DNA of 64,000 bases from Flavobacterium sp. N1994 (GTDB lineage: Bacteria; Bacteroidota; Bacteroidia; Flavobacteriales; Flavobacteriaceae). A program made the translations under genes and the position numbers. Of this stretch, positions 46,978 through 54,614 are shown one piece after another. The notes under the pieces are model-generated. The model worked only from the letters and a program-made list of their open reading frames with translations. It was not told the origin of the DNA and did no database searches. Where the stretch lies: contig NZ_CP109999.1 of the NCBI RefSeq assembly GCF_025947145.1, positions 2,418,001 through 2,482,000 on the forward strand, given 5' to 3'. Numbering within the stretch: the first letter of the stretch is position 1; the number at the start of each line of letters is the position of its first letter.

Positions 46978-49464
46978 CTAAAATCCAAAATCAAATATAA
47001 AACTTACTTTAATGGCAAGATTATCTTCAAATCTTGGTAATTGATTTGGACCATATCTGTAAAATCCACCCAATCCAAAACCTTTGTAAATTTGGTTGAG
47101 TTCAATGCCTGACTCAAAAAAACCACGGTCTAAAGTTTTATAAACTATTCCTAAGTGTCGCTCAGGATGTTGCATGTCGCCCCAAGCCATTCGAGTTACT
47201 AGTACAATAGAAGGCTTTATGTTTCGAAATACGGTTAGTCGCTTGAAACCATGTTTGAGTTGAAACATCACATATTCACTTGAAAAAAATTCGTTATAAT
47301 ACATGGTCTCAAAACTGTTTTTTCCACTTAATTTAATTTGTTCTATTATATTTTCCGCAGTCAAATTGTTGGGAGAAACACTATACAAATGAGTAATAGG
47401 AGCAGCACCAAAGACACTTCCTGCCTGCACTAAAAAAGTAGATTTTTGATCGTTTAAATATTTTTTTTCATATTCAATCCTAATATCAATTTTGTCAAAA
47501 ACAAAGTGATTTCCCCAAACGCCAGGAAGTGATTTTGTATATTGTAAAGAGAATTTTGGAAACCGTTTTTCAAATTCAATTCTGCCAGTGGGAGTTTGCA
47601 TAAAATCACTGTTCGGATTCCATTGTATAGACAATAAGGCTGTTGTAAAAGCAAACTCATTGTACAGTTTGCCTTCATAAGCAAAAGTATAATTAAACAA
47701 AGGCCGGATTTCGCTATGGGAAAGCTGCCAAATACTTTCGGATTTTGGAATGATTTTAGTCTCCAGATAGGCCCGCCAAGTTTTATGATTATAAAACGTG
47801 CTAATATTGAAGGGCCTAGAATCATAGAATCTGAAGGTCCGTTTGTCAGTAGCGAAATTAGTACTAGCAATTTCCCGAACATCATCAGTATAAGCGGCGC
47901 CTATCCAGGAGCTGGAGGCATTGCCAATTCTGAAGGCTGAACCAATATTATATTTAATCGTTTCGTCTTTTAAACCATAGGCGGTATATCCTTCAACTCT
48001 AATTTTTTTCGAGAACAATTCGTTAGTAATGCCTCCTATGCCAAATCGGAATCCTTCATAATTATTATAAGTTAACAAATAGCGTAAATCAAAATCAAAA
48101 CAGCCCACAGGTAAATACCCATTGATGATTTTTCGGCCCAATCTAATCTTTTTTTCAATCTTTCGCTTGGTTACTAAACTATCCAAAACGAGATAGGTTC
48201 TTTCACTTCTTCTATCTAAACTGTCAATGCGATTGGATTTCCAAAAAGCATTATTTTGGTTATTTGCATTCTCTTTAACATCAATGGCAATAAATGATTT
48301 TTTTATAGACAAAGGGGGATTTACTTTCAAATCAAAAACATGCATTTCGGAAGAAAGATAAGTAAAATCAGAAGCCGCTTTTTTCGAATTTGTTTCATCA
48401 TCTTCGGCTGAAAATGCAATCCTTCCGCCTAAAATAGTAGTTTGTTCTTTGCTTTTCCCTTTTACAATTTTAAAATTTTTACGCGTTGGAAACCAAACTT
48501 TTTCCTCTGGCAAATAGCTAAATTCATGAATTCCCGTAATATCTAAAACGCCTCGAATTCTCATTATAGCTTTAGCAATGGCATAGTTTTCTTGGTCTAT
48601 ATAAAGCAATCCCTCTAATCCTTTAGCATTATTTTTATTTTTGAAGTATACCACCACCACTTTTCGATTATCCACAAAAGTGGTGTCTAATATTTTAAAT
48701 CGATATCGTTGCAATGCATTATTGGCAATTGGGCTTTTGTATTTGGTTTCAAAAAGTTCATATTGGTCATCATAAATAGAAAATGACTGTAAACTGAATC
48801 CCAAAAATTCATAAACAGGCTCTTTGAAACCAGCCATTTTGGTCCCTAGAATTGTTTCTTTTAAAAGAGGTTTTTCAAATTGAAATTGGGATACTTTTTC
48901 AGTAAGAAACAAATGTTGCTTATCAATTAGCTTTTTAAACTTATAATCCGAAGAATCAATTTTGACGATTTTATCTTTGGAAACTGCATTAACAAAAACG
49001 GTGTCAATTTTACCAATAATAGAGTCAGGATTGGCAGTTACTACTAATTTATTGTATGATTTGAATTGAAAACTTTGTAGCTTTTTTTGAGGATTGTTGT
49101 TTGCCTTTTGTTGAATTACTTTCGTAATAATAGCATTTGCCGTATTTGAATTGGGAATAATAACCTCTTTTAGTGCATCAATTTTTGGGGAAAGATAAAG
49201 TGTTAAAAACGATTTGATTTCTACTAATGAAATGGTTTTTGATTCATAACCAACATAAGAAATAGTCAAGATTTCAGGTGCTGTAACTGAAATTAAATTA
49301 AACTTACCATCCACATCAGCAATGGTTGTGACTTTTTTTTCTGTAGTAATTGTGGCAAAAGGAAGTGCTTTTTTTGTCTCAACATCTTTAATAATTCCAT
49401 GGACTTGATATTGTGCTTGAAGCAACATCGGGAAAAATAAAAACAAAATAAAGAATTGCTTCAT
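46978..49464 (-). CDS. DUF5686-type outer-membrane protein with carboxypeptidase-regulatory-like N-terminal domain
   Basis: This 828-residue protein begins with a signal peptide (FFILFLFFPMLLQAQ). Residues about 18-95 are a carboxypeptidase D regulatory-like beta-sandwich (VHGIIKDVETKKALPFATI ... ISYVGYESKTI). The long remainder fits DUF5686 and ends in an outer-membrane barrel (KVSFIFDFGF). Such proteins resemble TonB-dependent receptors but lack the plug domain, and their role is unknown. It is monocistronic: frr ends upstream at its own terminator, and the antiporter abuts its 3' end. Confidence 0.85.
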   Translation of the reverse strand: MKQFFILFLFFPMLLQAQYQVHGIIKDVETKKALPFATITTEKKVTTIADVDGKFNLISVTAPEILTISYVGYESKTISLVEIKSFLTLYLSPKIDALKEVIIPNSNTANAIITKVIQQKANNNPQKKLQSFQFKSYNKLVVTANPDSIIGKIDTVFVNAVSKDKIVKIDSSDYKFKKLIDKQHLFLTEKVSQFQFEKPLLKETILGTKMAGFKEPVYEFLGFSLQSFSIYDDQYELFETKYKSPIANNALQRYRFKILDTTFVDNRKVVVVYFKNKNNAKGLEGLLYIDQENYAIAKAIMRIRGVLDITGIHEFSYLPEEKVWFPTRKNFKIVKGKSKEQTTILGGRIAFSAEDDETNSKKAASDFTYLSSEMHVFDLKVNPPLSIKKSFIAIDVKENANNQNNAFWKSNRIDSLDRRSERTYLVLDSLVTKRKIEKKIRLGRKIINGYLPVGCFDFDLRYLLTYNNYEGFRFGIGGITNELFSKKIRVEGYTAYGLKDETIKYNIGSAFRIGNASSSWIGAAYTDDVREIASTNFATDKRTFRFYDSRPFNISTFYNHKTWRAYLETKIIPKSESIWQLSHSEIRPLFNYTFAYEGKLYNEFAFTTALLSIQWNPNSDFMQTPTGRIEFEKRFPKFSLQYTKSLPGVWGNHFVFDKIDIRIEYEKKYLNDQKSTFLVQAGSVFGAAPITHLYSVSPNNLTAENIIEQIKLSGKNSFETMYYNEFFSSEYVMFQLKHGFKRLTVFRNIKPSIVLVTRMAWGDMQHPERHLGIVYKTLDRGFFESGIELNQIYKGFGLGGFYRYGPNQLPRFEDNLAIKVSFIFDFGF

Positions 49465-49506
49465 TAGTGAAATTTTGGCACCAAACTATCAAACAAAAAT
49501 AAGGAT

Positions 49507-49532
49507 AAAAAAATCCGCACATGGCGGATTTT
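49507..49532 (-). terminator. Terminator of pyrH-frr
   Basis: AAAATCCGC (49510-49518) pairs with GCGGATTTT (49524-49532). On the minus strand a T run follows (49507-49513). It lies 20 bp past the frr stop and just upstream of the DUF5686 gene. Confidence 0.85.
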
Positions 49533-49551
49533 AATATTGAATTAACAAAAG

Positions 49552-50112
49552 TTATACTTTCATAATTTCGGCTTCTTTTGTAGCCAAGTGTTCCTCCACT
49601 TTTCGGATAAAACCATCCGTTAATTTTTGAATGTCATCTTCAGCCGTTTTACAAACATCTTCCGAAGTCCCTTCTTTTTCTAATTTTTTAATTTCAGTAT
49701 TGGCGTCTTTACGAGCATTTCTGATTCCGATTTTGGCATCTTCTGCTTCTGCTTTTGCTTGTTTTACCAAGTCACGTCTTCTTTCCTCAGTCAAAGCAGG
49801 AACATTGATGATAATGTTTTCACCATTGTTCATAGGATTGAAACCAAGATTGGCCACCATAATGGCTTTTTCTATAGTTTGCAACATGTTTTTTTCATAA
49901 GGCTGAATAGTAATGGTTCGAGCATCTGGAATGTTCACATTGGAAACTTGCGATAGTGGTGTTTGAGAGCCATAATAATCTACAAAAACACTCCCCAACA
50001 TTTGTGGTGAAGCTTTTCCAGCGCGAATATTCAAAAACTCTTTTTCTAAATGCGCAATAGAACCTGCCATCGATTCTTTTGTACTGTCTAAAATAAATTC
50101 TATTTCTTCCAT
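49552..50112 (-). CDS. frr: Ribosome recycling factor
   Basis: Frr splits terminated ribosomes together with EF-G. The 186-residue protein has the family pattern: MAGSIAHLEKEFLNIRAGKASP (in part) at the N-terminus and the hinge/beta domain with VDYYGSQTPLSQVSNV. VPALTEERRRDLVKQAK and the C-terminal helix follow. It is downstream of pyrH, the usual pyrH-frr order, with an 83-bp repeat-rich spacer. Confidence 0.96.
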   Translation of the reverse strand: MEEIEFILDSTKESMAGSIAHLEKEFLNIRAGKASPQMLGSVFVDYYGSQTPLSQVSNVNIPDARTITIQPYEKNMLQTIEKAIMVANLGFNPMNNGENIIINVPALTEERRRDLVKQAKAEAEDAKIGIRNARKDANTEIKKLEKEGTSEDVCKTAEDDIQKLTDGFIRKVEEHLATKEAEIMKV

Positions 50113-50167
50113 TTCTTTTTAGATTGTTAGATTATTAGATTTTTAGACTTCATAGATTGTAAGTTGG

Positions 50168-50199
50168 TCTAAGATGTCTAAGCAGTCTAAAATGTCTAT
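50168..50199. repeat. 9-bp tandem repeat TCTAARATG in the pyrH-frr spacer
   Basis: The units TCTAAGATG, TCTAAGCAG and TCTAAAATG lie in tandem, followed by TCTAT at the pyrH stop. The rest of the spacer (from about 50119) repeats TTAGATT words. It looks like low-complexity spacer sequence. Confidence 0.7.
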
Positions 50200-50903
50200 A
50201 TTTTCACTACGGTGCCAATAGATTCACCGTTACATATTTTTAGTAAATTTCCTTTTTTATTCATATCAAAAACCACAATCGGTAAAGCGTTTTCCTGACT
50301 TAAAGTGAACGCTGTACTGTCCATAACATTCAATCCTTTTTTGATAACATCATCAAATGTAATGCTGTCAAATTTCACGGCATTTGGATTTTTCTCTGGA
50401 TCAGCATCATAAATTCCGTCAACACGTGTTCCTTTCAAAATTACATCAGCATGTACTTCTACGCCACGTAGTACCGCAGCAGTGTCTGTCGTGAAATAAG
50501 GATTTCCAGTTCCAGCTCCAAAAATAACAATTCTTCCTTTTTCTAAATGACGAACAGCTCTTCTTTTGATATAGGGCTCTGCAATCGCTTCAATTTTTAA
50601 AGCAGTTTGCAAACGAGTTAACATGCCTTTATCTTCTAATGCACCTTGTAATGCCATTCCGTTGATAATCGTAGCAAGCATTCCCATGTAATCCCCCTGC
50701 ACTCTATCCATACCATTACTGGCTCCAGCAACTCCTCTAAAAATATTTCCTCCACCAATAACGATGGCAATTTCTACACCTTTATCATGAATTTCTTTGA
50801 TTTCATCGGCATATTCGGCTAAACGTTTTGGGTCGATACCATATTGTCTTTCGCCCATTAAAGCTTCACCGCTTAGTTTTAGAAGAATTCTTTTGTATTT
50901 CAT
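50196..50903 (-). CDS. pyrH: UMP kinase
   Basis: PyrH phosphorylates UMP to UDP for nucleic-acid and cell-wall precursor synthesis. The 235-residue protein has [15 protein letters not shown] at the N-terminus, [28 protein letters not shown] and [22 protein letters not shown]. All match the hexameric bacterial UMP kinase family. It is the first gene of pyrH-frr. Confidence 0.96.
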   Translation of the reverse strand: MKYKRILLKLSGEALMGERQYGIDPKRLAEYADEIKEIHDKGVEIAIVIGGGNIFRGVAGASNGMDRVQGDYMGMLATIINGMALQGALEDKGMLTRLQTALKIEAIAEPYIKRRAVRHLEKGRIVIFGAGTGNPYFTTDTAAVLRGVEVHADVILKGTRVDGIYDADPEKNPNAVKFDSITFDDVIKKGLNVMDSTAFTLSQENALPIVVFDMNKKGNLLKICNGESIGTVVKI

Positions 50904-50930
50904 TCTGGATTGTGTTTATTTTTAGTGTTG

Positions 50931-50938
50931 CAAATATA
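50931..50938 (-). promoter_or_regulatory. -7 box upstream of pyrH
   Basis: TATATTTG on the minus strand matches TAnnTTTG, 27 bp before the pyrH ATG. The -33 region is not clear. Confidence 0.5.
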
Positions 50939-51019
50939 AACATATTCTCTTTTTTTACAGTATCTGATAAAAATATTGTTTTGGTAACAATTATCACATT
51001 TTTTGAATCTTTGGTTTTG

Positions 51020-51027
51020 TAATTTTG
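51020..51027 (+). promoter_or_regulatory. -7 box upstream of the thioredoxin-fold gene
   Basis: TAATTTTG matches TAnnTTTG and ends 18 bp before ATG 51046. An in-frame TTG codon lies inside the box and so is not a likely start. Confidence 0.55.
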
Positions 51028-51045
51028 CAATATAAAATTCAAGCC

Positions 51046-51678
51046 ATGGTACCTATCATTAAGAAAAGTTTGTCTAATAGCTATGATTATGCTCAATATA
51101 GAAGTATAGTTTCCTCTTTACTTAAAGAAAGAAAAGCATCTGGAAAAGAACAAACTCAAGATTTGCTTCACTATTCTGAATTGAATGAAGCGCGTATGAA
51201 TCGTTTGGGGAAAACCATAAAAATTTCAACCGAATACATTCAGCAATTAAATCATTTGCAGGGGGAATATATTTGGTTAGTGCTTTCTGAAGGATGGTGT
51301 GGCGATGCAGCTCAGATTCTTCCTGTGATTCATAAAATGGCCGAAAGTTCCCATAAAATTGATTTAAAAATTGTGTTTCGAGATGAGAACGAGGATTTGA
51401 TGAATTTGTTTTTGACTAATGGAACCAAATCTATTCCCAAATTAATTGTATTAGATAAAAATACTTTGAGCGTTTTAGGCGATTTTGGACCAAGACCAAA
51501 CGGAGCTAAAAAACTGATTCTCGATTATAAAGCACTACACGGAATAGTAGATGAAACGGCTAAAACTAATTTGCAACTTTGGTATTTACACGATAAAGGA
51601 TTGTCAACTCAAAAAGAAATTATGGATTTGATGACTAGGGCTGATTTAGCAGCTGCTCAAATCCCGATGGTGAAATAG
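51046..51678 (+). CDS. Thioredoxin-fold protein with WCGDA in place of CxxC
   Basis: This 210-residue cytoplasmic protein matches the thioredoxin-9-like group. LSEGWCGDAAQILPVI (about residues 78-93) occupies the active-site position but has a single Cys, and the cis-proline segment NGTKSIPKLIVLD is conserved. The lack of a resolving Cys suggests it is not an ordinary disulfide reductase. I chose ATG 51046. Its last 44 bp overlap the 3' end of the convergent truB gene. Confidence 0.85.
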   Translation: MVPIIKKSLSNSYDYAQYRSIVSSLLKERKASGKEQTQDLLHYSELNEARMNRLGKTIKISTEYIQQLNHLQGEYIWLVLSEGWCGDAAQILPVIHKMAESSHKIDLKIVFRDENEDLMNLFLTNGTKSIPKLIVLDKNTLSVLGDFGPRPNGAKKLILDYKALHGIVDETAKTNLQLWYLHDKGLSTQKEIMDLMTRADLAAAQIPMVK

Positions 51679-52330
51679 CATTGGCAACATCGTAATCGCC
51701 AATCTTAGTGCGTCGTAAAACGGATAAATAAGCACCTGAATGGAGTGCTTTTCCAAAATCAAAAGCTAGCGAACGAATATAAGTTCCTTTGCTGCAGACT
51801 ACTCTAAAATCAATTTCAGGCAAAGCAATTCTGGTGATTTCAAATTCGTGAATGGTAGTTTTTCTTGACGCTATCTCCACTTCTTCGCCAGCACGAGCGT
51901 GTTCATACAAACGTTTTCCGTCTTTTTTGATAGCCGAAAAAACAGGAGGTTTTTGGTCAATTTCACCAAGGAATTGTTTTGTTGTCTCTTGGATAAATTC
52001 GGCTGTAATATGATCTGTTGGAAAAGTAGCATCCACTTCCGTTTCCATATCGTAGGAAGGAGTAGTAGCCCCAATAGTAAAAGTTCCAGTATATTCTTTG
52101 GCTTGACCTTGAATTTCAGTAATGCGTTTGGTAAACTTTCCAGTGCAAACAATCAGTAATCCTGTGGCTAAAGGATCTAAAGTGCCAGCATGACCAATTT
52201 TGAATTTTTTAGGAAGATCATATTTCCTTTTCAGAAGGTACTTCAACTTATTCACCGCTTGAAAGGAAGACCAAGTCAGCGGTTTGTCAATGAGAAGAAT
52301 TTGACCTTCTAAATAGTCTTCAGCAGTCAT
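51635..52330 (-). CDS. truB: tRNA pseudouridine-55 synthase
   Basis: TruB makes the pseudouridine in the T loop of tRNAs. The 231-residue protein has LLIDKPLTWSSFQAVNKL, then KIGHAGTLDPLATGLLIV with the catalytic Asp in GTLDP, and SKGTYIRSLAFDFGKAL. It ends with a short tail rather than a long PUA domain, as in the shorter bacterial form. It is the last gene of ftsX-DUF3098-uppP-truB and overlaps uppP by one base. Confidence 0.95.
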   Translation of the reverse strand: MTAEDYLEGQILLIDKPLTWSSFQAVNKLKYLLKRKYDLPKKFKIGHAGTLDPLATGLLIVCTGKFTKRITEIQGQAKEYTGTFTIGATTPSYDMETEVDATFPTDHITAEFIQETTKQFLGEIDQKPPVFSAIKKDGKRLYEHARAGEEVEIASRKTTIHEFEITRIALPEIDFRVVCSKGTYIRSLAFDFGKALHSGAYLSVLRRTKIGDYDVANAISPSGFEQLLNQP

Positions 52331-53127
52331 TAAAGCGTAGTTAATGTCATTACAAAGTAATGGATAAGAAGTATCGCTAAACCTGCTACAATTCTATAGT
52401 AACCGAACATTTTAAAACCATGTTTGGATAAATACCCAATAAACGATTTAATAGCCAACAGCGCCACAATAAATGCCACGACATTACCAATAATCAAAAA
52501 GTTAATTTGGTCATGACTCAATACAAAACCGTCTTTGTAATAATCGTAACATTTCTTAACCGTAGCTCCAAGCATCGTTGGAACCGCCAAGAAAAACGAA
52601 AATTCAGCAGCCGTTTTACGAGATAATTTTTGAGACATCCCACCAATAATACTCGCACCACTTCGGGAAACTCCTGGTATCATAGCCAAGCATTGAAACA
52701 AACCAATTTTAACTGCCGTAGCATAACTTATTTTCTCTGTTTCTTGAGTCTCTTCTTTTTGGGTAAACCAATCGTCTACTTTCAGTAAAATGATTCCGCC
52801 AATTACTAAGGAAATTGCAACCGTGATTGGGTTTTCCAACAAAGCATCAATCTTTTTACTAAATAGCAATCCAAAAACCACAGCCGGAATAAAAGCCGCT
52901 AGTAATTTGAAATAAAAATCAAGCGTTTGAAAAAATCTTTTGAAATACAAAACTACTACTGATAGTATCGCGCCAAGCTGAATCACAACGGTAAATAATT
53001 TGGTAAAATCATCATGTGCAATCCCAAAAAAGGAAGAGGCAATAATCATGTGACCTGTAGAAGAAATCGGAAGAAATTCAGTTATCCCTTCAATAATGGC
53101 CAGAACAATGGCTTGAATATAATCCAT
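52330..53127 (-). CDS. uppP: Undecaprenyl-diphosphate phosphatase (BacA family)
   Basis: UppP recycles undecaprenyl diphosphate to the lipid carrier used for peptidoglycan and surface glycans. The 265-residue protein has about eight helices and the two BacA signatures: [16 protein letters not shown] (about residues 14-29) and [13 protein letters not shown] (about 155-167). Both are intact with their Glu, Ser and Arg residues. It overlaps truB and the DUF3098 gene by one base each, so the three are coupled. Confidence 0.96.
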   Translation of the reverse strand: MDYIQAIVLAIIEGITEFLPISSTGHMIIASSFFGIAHDDFTKLFTVVIQLGAILSVVVLYFKRFFQTLDFYFKLLAAFIPAVVFGLLFSKKIDALLENPITVAISLVIGGIILLKVDDWFTQKEETQETEKISYATAVKIGLFQCLAMIPGVSRSGASIIGGMSQKLSRKTAAEFSFFLAVPTMLGATVKKCYDYYKDGFVLSHDQINFLIIGNVVAFIVALLAIKSFIGYLSKHGFKMFGYYRIVAGLAILLIHYFVMTLTTL

Positions 53128-53369
53128 TAGGCAGTTTTACTTTTCTTAAAAATAGAATAAATCGTAATTCCAAACCCAATCAAAACCACAGTCGGCGCCA
53201 ATCGGATTCTTCTAAAACTAAAAACATCTTCATTAAAAACTTTAGGATCATCGCTTCCACCACCACTCATAAGGATAAACCCTAAAGCAATTACAACTAT
53301 GCCAATCAATAATATCTTGTAATTTACTTTATCAAAAAGAAAATCTGGTTGTTGCTCGTTATTTTTCAT
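53127..53369 (-). CDS. DUF3098 small membrane protein
   Basis: This 80-residue protein has two predicted helices ([20 protein letters not shown] and [16 protein letters not shown]). They are joined by a loop with [19 protein letters not shown], the DUF3098 pattern. The function is unknown. It lies between ftsX and uppP in a conserved Bacteroidota order and overlaps uppP by one base, which suggests a role in envelope or division work, but this is inference. Confidence 0.85.
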   Translation of the reverse strand: MKNNEQQPDFLFDKVNYKILLIGIVVIALGFILMSGGGSDDPKVFNEDVFSFRRIRLAPTVVLIGFGITIYSIFKKSKTA

Positions 53370-53416
53370 GTTTTCTATAGGTATAATTCTTTTTTCTTGT
53401 CTCTTGCTTCTTTATT

Positions 53417-54292
53417 CTAATACAAATCGTCTGTTCTCAAATTCAAAAAGCGCTGTGTTGCAAAATAGGTGCTAATAAAAGTAATCACAGTTCCAAGCAC
53501 TAAAACACCCAACAACACCCCAATGATAGCCAATTTATTTTCCATAATTCCCAAATTCGGGAAACTAGTTTCAATATAAATCAACACGCCAATCAAAGCC
53601 AAAATCGCCAATACCGCTCCCACAAAACCAAGAATAACATTAGTCTTAATAAAAGGTTTTCTAATAAAGGACTTGGTAGCCCCCACCATTTGCATGGTCT
53701 TGATAATAAAGCGATTCGCATAAATAGATAAACGCAACGAACTGTTAATCAACAACACCGAAACCAGCGCAAAAACACAACTAATAATCAATATCCACAT
53801 ACTAATGTTTTTGATGTTGTCGTTCACCAAAGTCACCAATTGCTTGTCATAAACAATATCCGCAATCATATCATTTTTACGCAAACGATTCTGAATTTTA
53901 GCTATCTCAGGATTGGTCACATAATCAGCTTTCAAATGAATATCAAACGAATTTTGTAAAGGGTTTACGCCCAAAAACTGCATAAAATCCTCCCCAATAA
54001 CTTTCTTATGTTGCTCAGCCGCTTTCTCTTTCGAAACATAGGCAAAAGATTTTGCAAACTTGGCTGTTTTCAATTCGGTGTTAAAGGCGCTTATAGCGGA
54101 GTCGGAAGCTTCGGTTTTAAAGAATACCGTCATCACAATTTCTTCCTTAAAGTTGTCTGACAATCGTTTGGAATTGATGACAAAAAGCCCCAAGATTCCC
54201 AACAAAAACAACACCAAAAAGATACTCAACACTACCGAAAAATAAGAGGTAATAACTCTGCGCTTCTGAAACTTTTCAAATGAGTCTGACAT
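53417..54292 (-). CDS. ftsX: Cell-division protein FtsX
   Basis: FtsX is the membrane half of the FtsEX complex that controls peptidoglycan hydrolases at the septum. The 291-residue protein has the FtsX layout: a helix at about residues 15-40 (SYFSVVLSIFLVLFLLGILG), an extracytoplasmic domain (about 45-165), and three C-terminal helices separated by MQMVGATKSFIRKPF. The partner ATPase gene ftsE is not in the window. It is the first gene of its operon. Confidence 0.93.
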   Translation of the reverse strand: MSDSFEKFQKRRVITSYFSVVLSIFLVLFLLGILGLFVINSKRLSDNFKEEIVMTVFFKTEASDSAISAFNTELKTAKFAKSFAYVSKEKAAEQHKKVIGEDFMQFLGVNPLQNSFDIHLKADYVTNPEIAKIQNRLRKNDMIADIVYDKQLVTLVNDNIKNISMWILIISCVFALVSVLLINSSLRLSIYANRFIIKTMQMVGATKSFIRKPFIKTNVILGFVGAVLAILALIGVLIYIETSFPNLGIMENKLAIIGVLLGVLVLGTVITFISTYFATQRFLNLRTDDLY

Positions 54293-54438
54293 AAACAGTG
54301 ATTTAAGCCGTAAAAATAATAAAGAAAATTGTTTTTCTCCTTTATAACGTACAAACTTTTAACTTTATTATAATAAACGTAAATTTGTCGCTTAAAATTT
54401 TTTAGCAGCGAATGGTTCGGGCAGTTTCAGTCAGCCAT

Positions 54439-54495
54439 TTTCCCGCTGTTCGTTGCAATCTCTACGAGGATTTCCACTACCATCGGGGCTAGAAA
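54439..54495 (+). repeat. 57-bp dispersed repeat, copy 2 (upstream of leuS)
   Basis: It matches 30339-30395 at 53 of 57 bases without gaps and is in the same orientation. It lies 120 bp upstream of leuS. Different flanking genes and the same length suggest a mobile or recruited element rather than a local duplication. Confidence 0.85.
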
Positions 54496-54529
54496 GTAAA
54501 TGTAATTAACAATTTATAAATACCAGCAA

Positions 54530-54553
54530 CTTTGCGACTCTGCGACTTTGCGA
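54530..54553 (+). repeat. Three tandem 8-bp CTYTGCGA units
   Basis: CTTTGCGA, CTCTGCGA and CTTTGCGA follow each other without spacing, 62 bp before the leuS ATG. Confidence 0.75.
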
Positions 54554-54614
54554 GCTTATAATGGCAAGCCCTAAAGGCAAGCATGAGACCAATAAAAAAC
54601 AATAAGATTGACGA

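Larger units (their letters stand above)
54293..54614. other. 322-bp gap between the divergent ftsX and leuS genes
   Basis: The gap holds a possible plus-strand -7 box (TAAATTTG at 54380-54387), copy 2 of a 57-bp dispersed repeat (54439-54495), and three 8-bp CTYTGCGA units (54530-54553). A pair of GCAAGC words follows just before leuS. No ORF and no clear hairpin terminator or riboswitch is seen. Confidence 0.6.

Noticed and set aside
54293..54614. T-box or other riboswitch upstream of leuS
   Set aside because: I could find no T-box bulge or terminator/antiterminator pair. The region is made up of short repeats.
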